Shown here: in pieces, positions 33,974 to 42,842 of the stretch
Layout of the letters: the number at the start of each line of letters is the position of its first letter
How positions within the stretch are numbered: position 1 is the first letter of the stretch
Assembly (NCBI GenBank): GCA_021161675.1
Contig: JAGHAF010000034.1
Coordinates: forward strand, 1-57,692
Direction: 5' to 3'
Source of the DNA: Planctomycetota bacterium
GTDB taxonomy: Bacteria; Planctomycetota; Brocadiia; SM23-32
DNA: 57,692 bases
Position numbers and translations under genes: made by a program
The notes under the pieces: model-generated
The model's database searches: none
The model's input: only the letters and a program-made list of their open reading frames with translations
Told to the model about the DNA's origin: nothing

Positions 33974-35612
33974 CGAGATTATCCTCCAACTTTCCTTTCG
34001 GGCCGACGCTGAGAACCTCCATGTCGCGGGCCAGTTCAAGGCGCGCCACCTTGTAATCGACCAGCGCGCGCGCGAGCGCGTTCTGGGCGTTGACGAGCGC
34101 CGTGTGGGCGTCCAGCATGTCACGCGTGGTCGCGTCGCCGGCTTCCAGCAGCATCTGCGTGCTCTCCACCCGTTTTTCCGCCAGGGAGACGCTGGTTTTC
34201 TGGATTTCGTAACTTCGCCCCGCCCGCTGGTATTCGCGCCACGCATCCTTTGCTTCCAGCACGATACGATCGCGTTTCTCCGAGAGGGCGCGGCGCGCCC
34301 GATCTAGCGCGATCAACTTGCTCCTGTAGGTGTTGCGTTCGGATTTCTTATCCAGGGGAAGCTCCAACTCCAGCCCGACGGATGTGTCCGTGCGATCCAC
34401 CCGGAAGTCCGTCGGGCTCTTGTCGCCCTCTGTGTCGCTCGAGATGGAGGCGCTCAGGTCCAGCCCGGGCAGCAGGTCGCTGGCTGCCACCTTCACCTGC
34501 CGCTCGGCGTCATCCACGTCGTCGCGTGCGGTCGCCAGGTCCAGGCGCCGGGCCAGCGCTATCTGGACTGCGCGATCCATGTCCAGCTGGAGGCTGTTCT
34601 CCGGCTCTTGCTTCAAGCGGTCGAGTTCCACTTCGTCCAGCGCAAGCAGCGTCTCCGTAGGCAGCCCGAGCGTCATCTTGAACTGGTCGAGCCGGCTCTC
34701 GTATTGCCGGCGGGTGGTTTGCAGCCGGTCTCTGGCCTGGAGCTCCTGCTGGCGTGTTTGGTCCACCTCGAACTCCGGCAGCTCGCCGGCCTTGGCCAGC
34801 CACTCGGCCCGGTCCCGCGCCAGCGCAAGGCTCTCGTGGTTCAGCTTCTCGTTCTTTAGTATCTGCTTCTCCCGCAGTACGCCGTAGTAGGAGGAGAGCA
34901 CGTCCACGAAGAAGCTCCTCTTGAAACGCACAAAGTCCCGGATGCTGTACAACAGGTTGCGCTCAGCCTGGATCAAGGGCTCGTTCGTCGCCAGGCCGGC
35001 GCCCTGAAGGAGGGGCTGCGTCACTCCGAGTTGCAGCAGCGAAGAGGCCGCCTTGCGGGGGTCGTCGGTCAGGAACCGGCTGATATCCGTGCTCAGGGAG
35101 GCGGTTATCCGGGCGCCGGTCTTCAGCAGCCGGCTCAGCGCCAGTCGCCCGCCGCCGCTTATGCTCTCCTCGTCGCCGACGTCGGTATTGTCGTAGCCCG
35201 CATTGAGTGAACCGCTCCACTGCGCCCCGTAGGCGTGTCGCGTCAGTGAGAGGCCCAGCGCGCTCAGGTAGAGCGATTCCTTCTTGCTCTGGTAGGCGCG
35301 GCTGTTGGTCGCGGCGATCTGGAGCGCTTTATCCAGCGAAACGAGGACGGGCAGCGTCCCCGCGGCCGTCTCTGTTTCGTCCGGGGCGCTCTCCCCGGAT
35401 GGTTTGCATTGCGGGCAGCCCGCCAGGGGGGCCGTCTCCTCCTGCTCGATGGTGAAGTCCTGTCTCATGCCCGGAACGCGCTCGCCTTTCTGCCTCAGAA
35501 TCTGGTAAGTTTCTTTGTCGGCGCTGCGGCGATAGCGCTCCGGGCTGCAGGCGCTCAGAGCCAGCAGGCCCACGCAGAGCGCGGCGGTAATCAGCCCCTT
35601 CTCAGCCTTCAT
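33963..35612 (-). CDS. TolC-family outer-membrane efflux lipoprotein
   Basis: 549 residues with an N-terminal signal and lipobox 'VGLLALSACSPERYRRSADK' (Cys about 22). Two OEP repeats of long amphipathic helices and beta strands follow: 'LSLDKALQIA'-type repeat starts ('VLVSLDKALQIAATNSRAYQ'), 'LGVTQPLLQGAG', 'DRAVQIALARRLDLATARDD' and 'SVGLELELPLDKKSERNTYR'. TolC-type proteins form trimeric export channels. The start ATG 35612 overlaps the end of the TetR gene by 11 nt (AAGGAACGAGAAC upstream), and the stop overlaps the adaptor gene. Confidence 0.92.
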   Translation of the reverse strand: MKAEKGLITAALCVGLLALSACSPERYRRSADKETYQILRQKGERVPGMRQDFTIEQEETAPLAGCPQCKPSGESAPDETETAAGTLPVLVSLDKALQIAATNSRAYQSKKESLYLSALGLSLTRHAYGAQWSGSLNAGYDNTDVGDEESISGGGRLALSRLLKTGARITASLSTDISRFLTDDPRKAASSLLQLGVTQPLLQGAGLATNEPLIQAERNLLYSIRDFVRFKRSFFVDVLSSYYGVLREKQILKNEKLNHESLALARDRAEWLAKAGELPEFEVDQTRQQELQARDRLQTTRRQYESRLDQFKMTLGLPTETLLALDEVELDRLKQEPENSLQLDMDRAVQIALARRLDLATARDDVDDAERQVKVAASDLLPGLDLSASISSDTEGDKSPTDFRVDRTDTSVGLELELPLDKKSERNTYRSKLIALDRARRALSEKRDRIVLEAKDAWREYQRAGRSYEIQKTSVSLAEKRVESTQMLLEAGDATTRDMLDAHTALVNAQNALARALVDYKVARLELARDMEVLSVGPKGKLEDNLDEY

Positions 35613-36192
35613 TGTTCTCGTTCCTTGTGCGCAGTCCATTCTCGAAGAGTCGCACGACAGCTTCAGGCCAGTCCTTGTCCGGCATCTCGTCCAGGCGCCA
35701 CAGGCCCGATCGCACCATCGCCATCAGCATGTGCGCCGCCCCGGACGGAGGGAACGCAGCTGAGTAGATTCCCTTCTCGATCCCGTCCCGGACGAAACCC
35801 GCGATTACGTCGACCATCTTGCTGGTTTTCTGGCGCCATTGTTTGTGGAGCCCCTTCTTGCGCGTGGAGCGGCGCAGTTGCTCGCTGCGCATCAACTGGA
35901 ACAGCGCGCGGCGTTCGCCGTAGAAATCGGCGACCCTTTGCACCACCCCGCGCAGTCCCAGGGCCGGGTCGCACTCCTGTTGGCCGACTTGTTGAATCGA
36001 CTCGACCAGTTCGTCCAGGCCGGAGAGGATCACCTGGTAGTAGAGGTCTTCCTTATCCTCGAAGTAGCGATAGATAGTGCCCTTGCCGACGCCAGCTTTG
36101 TGGCAAATCTGGTCGAGCGTGACCTCATGGTAGCGGCCCGCGGCGAAAAGCCGCTCCGCGCTGGCCATTATCTGCCGGGCTTTCTCTGACAT
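35602..36192 (-). CDS. TetR-family transcriptional regulator
   Basis: A 196-residue regulator. N-terminal helix-turn-helix: 'IMASAERLFAAGRYHEVTLD' and 'ICHKAGVGKGTIYRYFEDKE', with the family's GTIYRYF recognition helix. The variable C-terminal domain should bind a ligand, likely an efflux substrate. It sits inside the efflux operon between the ABC exporter and TolC genes. I infer that it represses its own operon through the palindrome at 38054-38081. Confidence 0.94.
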   Translation of the reverse strand: MSEKARQIMASAERLFAAGRYHEVTLDQICHKAGVGKGTIYRYFEDKEDLYYQVILSGLDELVESIQQVGQQECDPALGLRGVVQRVADFYGERRALFQLMRSEQLRRSTRKKGLHKQWRQKTSKMVDVIAGFVRDGIEKGIYSAAFPPSGAAHMLMAMVRSGLWRLDEMPDKDWPEAVVRLFENGLRTRNENNEG

Positions 36193-36227
36193 TATGCGTT
36201 ATCTGTGAAGTGAGATGTCGCCTTCTA

Positions 36228-38039
36228 TCACAGTTCCATGCCCGCGTCCAGGCGCTGCATGTTGTAGAGCTCGGCGAAGCTGCCGCCCAGGGCGAGCAGC
36301 TCCTCCTGCGTTCCGCTCTCCGTAATGCGGCCGTCTTCCAGCACGATTATGCGGTCTGCGATGTCCGTGGTGGACAGCCGGTGGGCGATCAGGATAGTGG
36401 TTCTGTCGCGGGCTGCAACCGCCAACGCCTTCTGAATCTTCCTCTCCGTGATGGTGTCCACCGAGGACGTGGCTTCGTCCAGGACGAGAATCGCCGGGTC
36501 CTTCAGCAGGGCGCGGGCTATGGCGATGCGTTGTTTCTGCCCCACCGAGAGCTTCACGCCACGTTCGCCGACAACTGTTTCGTAGCCGTCGGGAAGTTTT
36601 CGGATGAATTCGTCGGCGCCGGCCCGGCGGGCCGCCGCCCAAATCTGGTCTTCCGGGGCGTCGGGACGGCCGTAGGCTATGTTCTCCTTGATCGTGGTGT
36701 TGAACAGGAACGGCTCCTGTAGCACCATGCCGATGTGCCTGCGCAGGGACACGGGGTCCACCTCGCGCAGGTCCATCCCGTCTATTGCCACGCGCCCGCG
36801 TTCCGGATCGTAGAAGCGGCATATCAGGTCCACCAGCGTCGTCTTGCCCACTCCGCTCGGGCCGACCAGGGCCACGGTCTCGTTCGGCGCGATGTCCAGG
36901 TATATGTTATCGAGGACCGGTTCGTTCTCGTCGTATCCGAAGGACAGGCCCTCTATTTCGATTCGCCCCTCGATCCTGTGCGGTTTCGTGGCGTCCGGCG
37001 GTATGTCGAATTGACTCGACTCGTCCATGAACTCAAAGATTCGATCCGCCGCCGCCAGTGACCTGGGCAGCATGTGGCCGAGCAGCCGCGATATCTCGCC
37101 TATGGGCTGGTAGAAACGGCCTACCAGCAAGACGAACGCCATAAGCTGGCCGGGCGTCAGCACATCCGGTCCCCCGCGAATGGCCATCCAGCCGCCGGCG
37201 AAGATTACGATAAGGGTTCCGGTGCCGGACAGCAGTTGCATCAGCGGGAAGAAGACGGTGAAACTGCGCGCGGCATCCATGAAGGCGTCGTAGTAGTCGC
37301 GGCTCCTGTCCTCGAAATGGCTCTGTTCCTGTCTCTCTCCGGTGAAGAGCTTTACGACGCGGACGCCGGCGATGCGATCGTGCACGAATGAGTTCAGGTC
37401 GGCGACCTTCTGCCTGAAAATGCGGAAGCGTCCTTTGAGCCGGTGGCTGAAGAACCACACGGTCGCGCACATCACTGGTATGGGGATCAACGTCAGGGCC
37501 GCCAGGCGGGCATTCGTCAGGAAGATGTAGATGGTGACCCCCACCAGGAGCAGCACGGAGCCGATCAGCGTCTGGACGGCGTGGACGATCACCTGTTCCA
37601 CCACCTCCGTGTCGTTCACCACGCGGGACATCACCTCGCCGGTCTGCTTTTCCTCGAAGAAGCGCACGGACAGCGTTTGCAGGTGCTCGTAGAGATCGTT
37701 GCGCAACTGGCGCACGAGCCGTTGTCCCAGTTCGTGCCCATAGTAGCTGTGCAGGAACCGGAACGCGGAACTCAGCAGGATGGTCCCGAGAAAAACCAGG
37801 ACGATGATTATCAATAGGCCGAAGTCGCGATTCGGGATGGCGTTGTCAATCAGGCGCCTGATCAGGTCTGGATGCACCAGTTGCAGGCCGGCCATGGCGA
37901 CGATGAGCAGCAGCAGCAGGACCACCCGCAGCCAGTAAGGCTTCACGTATTTCAGGAGCCGCGCCGAGGAGCGGGCCATCTCCCACTTGCTCTTGTCCGG
38001 CTCTTCGCCCGGCGGTCCGAAATGATGTCCGTGCCGCAT
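36228..38039 (-). CDS. MsbA-like ABC exporter, fused permease and ATPase
   Basis: 603 residues: six-helix membrane domain (about 30-330) and ATPase domain with Walker A 'GPSGVGKTTLV', Q-loop 'IGMVLQEPFLF', signature 'LSVGQKQRIAIARALL' (LSVGQ in place of LSGGQ), Walker B 'ILVLDEATSSVD' and 'LIAHRLST'. It is a homodimeric-type exporter of lipids or drugs. It is the first gene behind the 28-bp palindrome and 35 nt before the TetR gene. The start is ATG 38039 with GGGAAG upstream. Confidence 0.93.
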   Translation of the reverse strand: MRHGHHFGPPGEEPDKSKWEMARSSARLLKYVKPYWLRVVLLLLLIVAMAGLQLVHPDLIRRLIDNAIPNRDFGLLIIIVLVFLGTILLSSAFRFLHSYYGHELGQRLVRQLRNDLYEHLQTLSVRFFEEKQTGEVMSRVVNDTEVVEQVIVHAVQTLIGSVLLLVGVTIYIFLTNARLAALTLIPIPVMCATVWFFSHRLKGRFRIFRQKVADLNSFVHDRIAGVRVVKLFTGERQEQSHFEDRSRDYYDAFMDAARSFTVFFPLMQLLSGTGTLIVIFAGGWMAIRGGPDVLTPGQLMAFVLLVGRFYQPIGEISRLLGHMLPRSLAAADRIFEFMDESSQFDIPPDATKPHRIEGRIEIEGLSFGYDENEPVLDNIYLDIAPNETVALVGPSGVGKTTLVDLICRFYDPERGRVAIDGMDLREVDPVSLRRHIGMVLQEPFLFNTTIKENIAYGRPDAPEDQIWAAARRAGADEFIRKLPDGYETVVGERGVKLSVGQKQRIAIARALLKDPAILVLDEATSSVDTITERKIQKALAVAARDRTTILIAHRLSTTDIADRIIVLEDGRITESGTQEELLALGGSFAELYNMQRLDAGMEL

Positions 38040-38053
38040 GAGTTTCTTCCCAG

Positions 38054-38081
38054 GAATAGAACTGACCAGTCAGTTCTATTC
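38054..38081. promoter_or_regulatory. Perfect 28-bp palindrome, probable TetR operator
   Basis: Arms of 13 bp (GAATAGAACTGAC and its exact complement) with a 2-nt centre, 15 nt before the ATG of the first efflux-operon gene. A minus-strand TTGACG (38106-38101) could be the -35 element with its -10 overlapping the palindrome. Position and symmetry fit the operator of the TetR regulator two genes downstream. Confidence 0.65.
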
Positions 38082-38107
38082 TCGCCGAAGCGATCCCGTT
38101 CGTCAAA

Positions 38108-38186
38108 TGCAGGAGGGAAAAAGGCGGAGAGGGGGGCGGGGGAAAGGGGAAGGCAGAAGGTAAAAGGGGAAAGGTAGAAAGGGTTG
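38108..38186. repeat. Polypurine G-rich tract
   Basis: About 75 nt of nearly pure purine on the plus strand, including GGGGGG, GGGGG and two GGGG runs within 40 nt. It lies between the broken HEPN gene and the efflux-operon palindrome. The 'GAAGGCAGAAGGTAAAAGG' words suggest kinship with the dispersed repeats. A triplex or G-quadruplex is possible in principle. Confidence 0.45.
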
Positions 38187-38573
38187 CTATTGTCCGAGTT
38201 GCTCTTCAACCCACTGGATGACGGCCTCGGCCATGGATAGTGTATCGCGCAGTCGCTGCTGGGTGACCGGCTCAAAAACGCCCGGGTAGCGTGCCAGCGC
38301 TGCGTAAGGTGTAAGTGACTCGGCGCGCCGCACGTCTTCAGGGATTTCCGTGCCGGCGCCTTCCAGAAGCGTCAGCAAGTGCGCCAAATCGTGGACATAG
38401 GGGAACTCAACATGGCCTTAATCGCTTTCTCCGCGGCCTGCTGGGCGTCGAAACACAGACCCTCCAGATACACTCCCTCCAGACGGGAGTCGGCGCAAAG
38501 TCCGCAGTAAGTTGCTCTTTGCCCTGCTGAGCCACTCCAGCGGGTCATCAGGTGGTTTTCTCTGACGCGCCAT
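38187..38573 (-). pseudogene. HEPN domain gene disrupted by two frameshifts
   Basis: Three frame segments together spell a HEPN protein. Segment 1 from ATG 38573: 'MARQRKPPDDPLEWLSRAKS'. Segment 2, shifted near 38490-38505: 'ADSRLEGVYLEGLCFDAQQA', then 'AEKAIKA'. Segment 3, shifted back near 38413: 'VEFPYVHDLAHLLTLLEGAG' to the end 'MAEAVIQWVEEQLGQ'. About six residues usual after AIKA are missing, so a small deletion is likely at the second break. Segments 1 and 3 share a frame, but a stop lies between them. It follows an apparently intact MNT gene with a 26-nt overlap. A functional HEPN protein is unlikely. Confidence 0.8.
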
Positions 38574-38892
38574 AGAGGACAGTCCCCTCCTTCAACGCAG
38601 GGGCGATCACAAGTGCGTGAGTATGCCTATGTTTTTCAATGTCGTCCGGCGTTACCACAATGATATCCACCGGCTCGCCAACCCCGTGCAGGTTCCTGTA
38701 TATCTTGTCCGCGAGTTCGAGGCGATTGGCCCCCCGCTTGACAACGAGCAGGTCTATGTCGCTATTCGGGCCGTGTCGTCCGGCCGCCGCCGAGCCGAAC
38801 AGGATGATCTTCTCCGGTTCAGCGACCTCCACAACCCTCTGGACTATCCGCTCCAGGATTTCAGCGGAGACTGTTCCCGATGCCTGAGACAT
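38548..38892 (-). CDS. MNT-type nucleotidyltransferase beside a broken HEPN gene
   Basis: 114 residues with the MNT core 'IILFGSAAAGRHGPNSDIDL' (GS-x10-D-x-D) and a later acid in 'GEPVDIIVVTPDD'. It resembles the MNT protein at 9207-9548 ('PEKIILFGSAAAG' against 'PDKIILFGSAAAG') but its middle differs, so these are paralogous loci rather than a recent duplication. ATG 38892 has AAGGTGG upstream. The partner toxin gene is degenerate, leaving an orphan antitoxin-like protein. Confidence 0.85.
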   Translation of the reverse strand: MSQASGTVSAEILERIVQRVVEVAEPEKIILFGSAAAGRHGPNSDIDLLVVKRGANRLELADKIYRNLHGVGEPVDIIVVTPDDIEKHRHTHALVIAPALKEGTVLYGASEKTT

Positions 38893-39046
38893 TTGTGCGC
38901 GCCACCTTACCGATTAGCATCGGGCACTCGGGTTATAGTCAGAAGCCGATTCCGCCTCGTTGCAAACCGCTCCGGCAACATTAGATACCTGCCGCGCGAA
39001 CATATCGAGCCGCGGGAGACGCGTTCTGCGTCGTGTTCGTTGCGAG

Positions 39047-40387
39047 CTATTTATTCTGTGCGGCGGAGTCGCTTTCCTGCGCGACGCGCGCGCCGTCCTC
39101 CAGTTCAGTGGGCGGGCGCAGCACGACCGTCTCGCCCTCTTTAAGCCCTTCGAGGACCTCGTAATATTCTTCGCCCGCCAGGCCGGTCTTGATGTTTCTG
39201 AGGCGCGCTTTGCCCTCCTCTACGACGAACACCGCCGCCCCTTTCGGGGCCGCGAAAACCGCGTCCCCTGGCACGAGGACCGCCCGCTCCTTGCGGGCCA
39301 CGGCGATCTTGACGTCCAGCTCGTAGCCGGAGCCCAGGTTCACCTCCGAGTTGTCGAACTCTATAAGCACGGGCACCCTCTGCTCGCGGACGCCCAGCGA
39401 AGACATCTTGGTGAAGCCGGAGGGGTATATCTTCTTGACGCGCGCCTGCGGGCTGGCGCCTCCGAGGGCGGGGCCTTCGAGGAGGACTTTCTGGCCGACG
39501 CGGACCCGTCCCACCTCGTCGGAGAGTATGTCGGCCCGTATCTCGATGGAACTCGGCTCGCCGACCCTGAGAAGCCTGGCGCCCGGCTGGACGAATTGCC
39601 GGCTGTCCAGGTACTTCTGGAGCACTACGCCGTCAATGGGTGATTTGACTACGGCCTGGCGCAGCAGCAGCGCCTTCACCTTCTGCAACTGTTTCGCCTG
39701 CGCCTCGTAGAGATCGTGCAGGTATGCGGTGTCCTCCATGGACTTTCGGAGCGTCTCGCGGTTGAGCCGGGCGATCTGGACGGCCACCTGGGCGGCGGCC
39801 AGTCGCCGGTCCAGCTCTTCGGCCCGCGCCTTTGCCGTTTCATGTTTGCGATCGGCGTCGTCGCGCTCTCGCTTTGTGGCGGCCCCTTTCTCGTAGAGGG
39901 CCGTGAACCTGTCGGCTTCTTCGGCGGCGTAGCGCAATTCGACACCCGCCGCGTCTTTACTGCGGCCCAGCGCCTCCGCATCCAGTTTCGCGCGCTCCAC
40001 CTCCTGGTCGGCGGCTTCGAGCTGGGAAGGCTTCGGCAGCGTCACGTCCGCTCCGGACAGCCTGGCGCGGACCTCGGCAAGGCTGTCCTCCAGCTTGCCC
40101 ACGATCAGCCCGAGCTGAGCGTCTTCTATCTTCGTGATGGTCTGCCCTCGGCCGACCGGATCGCCTTCTTCAAGCTCGATTCGCTGGATGGTTCCGGCGC
40201 GGTCGGCGGCGATGACGCGCTCCACCTCGAGTTGAGTCTCCGCCTCTTCGGTGACGTACTCCTCGATGGGCCCGCTGCTCACCTTGCCGAGCTGCGCCGG
40301 GACGGCCTTGTTGAGTTCGTGGAGGTACAGCGCCGCGGCGACCACCACCACGAGCGCGACCCAACCGTAGCTTCTCAATATCTTCAT
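39047..40387 (-). CDS. HlyD-type periplasmic adaptor of the second ABC module
   Basis: 446 residues: an N-terminal transmembrane anchor (about 5-25), lipoyl half-motifs 'AGTIQRIELEEGDPVGRGQT' and 'SPIDGVVLQKYLDSRQFV' around a long coiled-coil hairpin (about 95-245), then beta-barrel domains ('EIRADILSDEVGRVRVGQKV', 'GLKEGETVVLRPP'). It would link the large permease encoded just upstream to an outer-membrane channel; no TolC gene is adjacent. The 79-nt gap to the permease contains a repeat hairpin. Confidence 0.88.
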   Translation of the reverse strand: MKILRSYGWVALVVVVAAALYLHELNKAVPAQLGKVSSGPIEEYVTEEAETQLEVERVIAADRAGTIQRIELEEGDPVGRGQTITKIEDAQLGLIVGKLEDSLAEVRARLSGADVTLPKPSQLEAADQEVERAKLDAEALGRSKDAAGVELRYAAEEADRFTALYEKGAATKRERDDADRKHETAKARAEELDRRLAAAQVAVQIARLNRETLRKSMEDTAYLHDLYEAQAKQLQKVKALLLRQAVVKSPIDGVVLQKYLDSRQFVQPGARLLRVGEPSSIEIRADILSDEVGRVRVGQKVLLEGPALGGASPQARVKKIYPSGFTKMSSLGVREQRVPVLIEFDNSEVNLGSGYELDVKIAVARKERAVLVPGDAVFAAPKGAAVFVVEEGKARLRNIKTGLAGEEYYEVLEGLKEGETVVLRPPTELEDGARVAQESDSAAQNK

Positions 40388-40427
40388 GATTTGTGACAGT
40401 TCACCCGTTTGAGAAAGAGAACAGCGC

Positions 40428-40461
40428 CAGGAGTCAGGAGAATATCCGTTCCTGCCTCCTG
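40428..40461. repeat. CAGGAGTCAGGA inverted repeat (dispersed family)
   Basis: CAGGAGTCAGGA (40428-40439) and TCCTGCCTCCTG (40450-40461) pair with one mismatch around a 10-nt loop, between permease and adaptor genes. The same words, preceded by a similar 'GAACAGCGCCAGG', occur near 55525-55560, so this is a mobile or dispersed unit. Confidence 0.6.
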
Positions 40462-40466
40462 ATTTG

Positions 40467-42842
40467 CTACTCTCTCGTCTTGAGCCGCTGCGCGATCTTG
40501 ATCCGCTCCGCGCGGCGGCGGCATATCCAGCGGGCTATCAGCAAAAAGAGCATCACCACCACGGCCGATTCCCCGTAGCTCGTCGCGCTGACGATTACGG
40601 GCAGCCTGTAGATATCCGTCTCGTACGCTTTTGCCATGGCCTGGCAGGCCATGTGGGCGATGGGCATTCCGAGGCAGATACCAGCGATTCCCAGTGGCAT
40701 TATATCGTTGGTGGCGATGTCGGCAACTTGCCCGCGCCCGTAGCCCAGGCTTCTCAGGCCGGCCAGGTCGCGTTCCTGCTCGGCGATGTTGACGGACGTG
40801 ACGTTGTATATCACGGCGAACGCTATGATGGCGGCGGCGAAAATCTGGATCAGCGTGGCCACGTTCATCAGGTCCGCCATCTCCTCCATCAGGTTTTGCA
40901 GCATCCGGCGCGCGCTGGTCACGGCCATGACGCCCGGCATGTCATCCAGCCGGTCCATCGCTTGCTGCGTTGGGACGGCGTCGCTGTCCACCAGGGCGCT
41001 GTTTACCATGTCGCCTTCGCCGAGCAGCCGGCTCAGGTAGCGCCGATCGGCGTAGACGACGAGGCCGATGTATTGCTTCACCACGCCTCGGACAACGGCC
41101 GGACGTTCGTCTTTGCCGCGCAAGTAAGGATCGAGGGTGATCTGCTGGCCCCTTCTGATGCCCAGCGCGTCGGCGATGCGCGCCGGGACGATCAGCCCGT
41201 CGGGCGGCAGTGGGACGCGGTTGCCTTCGGCGTCGCAGACGCGATAGAGTTCGCTGCCGGCCGGCAGGCCCATGATGAGCGCCTCTTTCTTTCGCCAGCC
41301 GTTGCGCAGCTCCGCCCCCACTTGCAGGACGCCTTCCGCCCTTCGCACCCCGGCGACGGCCTCCACGTCCAGGATCGAATGGGTGGGGCGCTGGTCGGCG
41401 AAGTCCACCCGGAAGTCGGCCAGCTCCACGTCCTCGTACTGGTGCTTGACGATCCAGTTGAACAGGTTCATGTTGTTCCTGCCGACGACCAGCATCATCA
41501 TGGATATCGCCACGCCGAAGACGGTGAAGGCGGCGCGCGTCTTGTTGCGCAGCGCGTTGCGCGCGTTCATCCGCCAGGTCAGCGGGACTTTCTCCCACAG
41601 GGGCGCGAGCGCGTCGCGATGCACGATGCGCTCCAGGCGCGGCGCCCGCGGCCGTAGCGCAACGGCAGGGTCGAGCCGCATCGCTTTCCACGCCGAACGC
41701 AGCGCGCCCAGCACGCACATACCGCAACTCAACCCGAAGGCCAGCAGCAGGGCGGACGGCGCCGACTGGACCCGCAGCGAGGGGAACCGGAAGAACGGGT
41801 GGTACATCGCGAGAATTCCCCGCGCCAGGTACAGCCCGCCCACCACTCCAAGCGCCGCGGCCGCCACGCCGACCACCAGGGCGTAGGAGATGTAGTGCAA
41901 GGCGATCCTGAGCCTGCCGTAGCCGAGCGCGCGCAGCAGGCCGATCTGCGTCCTCTGCATCTGGACCATCCGGCGCATGATTATGTGGATCACCACGGCG
42001 GCCACGGTGAGGAATATGGCCGGCACGATCCGCGCGCTAACCTTTACCCCTTGCAGTTCCTGCTCCAGGTAGTTATGTGATAGCTGCCGGGCGCGGCCGT
42101 ACCTGGCGTAGACCCCGTAGCGTGAAAACCGCTCTTTGGCGCGGTCCAGCACCGCCTCGACGTCCGCCCCCGGCCGCAGGACGCCCACCAGGTTGTTGAA
42201 GTCGTTGGTCATGTCGAAAGCGTCTTCCACGAAGCCCCGGCGGGCGAAGATGATGGCGAATCCCTTGTCGTCGGGGGCGAACTGGCGGGCGTCCCGCAGG
42301 GGGTAAACGTACTCAGGGCTGTAGGCCGTGCCCACTATGCGCAGGTCTTCTTTGCGCTCGTTGATGGTGGCCCGCAAGCTGTCGCCCACCGCAAGCCCGT
42401 TCGCCTCGGCGAAGCGCTGGTTGATGATGACCTCTTCGGACGCCGCCCCGGGGAAATAACTGCCGCTGACCATGTAGATGTCATTGATCAGGTCGTCGCG
42501 CCGCCGGGGCATGGAGATGATCCGGCCGACGGCGGCGCCCTCCTCGCCCTCCATCTCGAGGGAAACTTCCTTAACAATACGCCCACGCACGCGCCAGACG
42601 CCCTTGATGGACTGTGCGGCGCTGAGGGCCGAAGATGGCGCGTTCTCCAGGTCCACGAAGAAGTCGGCGAAGTTGCACCGGCGGTAGTAGCTGTCCCGCG
42701 AATGCAGAAGGCTCCGGTAGGTCACCTGGAAGGAGACGAACAGCACCGTCGCCCACAGAACGACCGCCGCCGCGGCCGTGAACTGCCCCCAGCCGCCGCG
42801 CAGGTCGCGCGCGAGCTTCCTGTGCAGGACGTTCCCTACCAT
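40467..42842 (-). CDS. Large FtsX-type ABC permease
   Basis: 791 residues with two FtsX domains: N-terminal helix and periplasmic domain, three helices around 270-385 ('TQIGLLRALGYGRLRIALHY'), a second N-terminal-like helix near 440 ('RNALRNKTRAAFTVFGVAIS'), a second periplasmic domain, and three final helices ('DLAGLRSLGYGRGQVADIAT'). This duplicated architecture is common in lipoprotein- or toxin-exporting systems. Its start overlaps the stop of the ATPase gene by 7 nt. Confidence 0.9.
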   Translation of the reverse strand: MVGNVLHRKLARDLRGGWGQFTAAAAVVLWATVLFVSFQVTYRSLLHSRDSYYRRCNFADFFVDLENAPSSALSAAQSIKGVWRVRGRIVKEVSLEMEGEEGAAVGRIISMPRRRDDLINDIYMVSGSYFPGAASEEVIINQRFAEANGLAVGDSLRATINERKEDLRIVGTAYSPEYVYPLRDARQFAPDDKGFAIIFARRGFVEDAFDMTNDFNNLVGVLRPGADVEAVLDRAKERFSRYGVYARYGRARQLSHNYLEQELQGVKVSARIVPAIFLTVAAVVIHIIMRRMVQMQRTQIGLLRALGYGRLRIALHYISYALVVGVAAAALGVVGGLYLARGILAMYHPFFRFPSLRVQSAPSALLLAFGLSCGMCVLGALRSAWKAMRLDPAVALRPRAPRLERIVHRDALAPLWEKVPLTWRMNARNALRNKTRAAFTVFGVAISMMMLVVGRNNMNLFNWIVKHQYEDVELADFRVDFADQRPTHSILDVEAVAGVRRAEGVLQVGAELRNGWRKKEALIMGLPAGSELYRVCDAEGNRVPLPPDGLIVPARIADALGIRRGQQITLDPYLRGKDERPAVVRGVVKQYIGLVVYADRRYLSRLLGEGDMVNSALVDSDAVPTQQAMDRLDDMPGVMAVTSARRMLQNLMEEMADLMNVATLIQIFAAAIIAFAVIYNVTSVNIAEQERDLAGLRSLGYGRGQVADIATNDIMPLGIAGICLGMPIAHMACQAMAKAYETDIYRLPVIVSATSYGESAVVVMLFLLIARWICRRRAERIKIAQRLKTRE

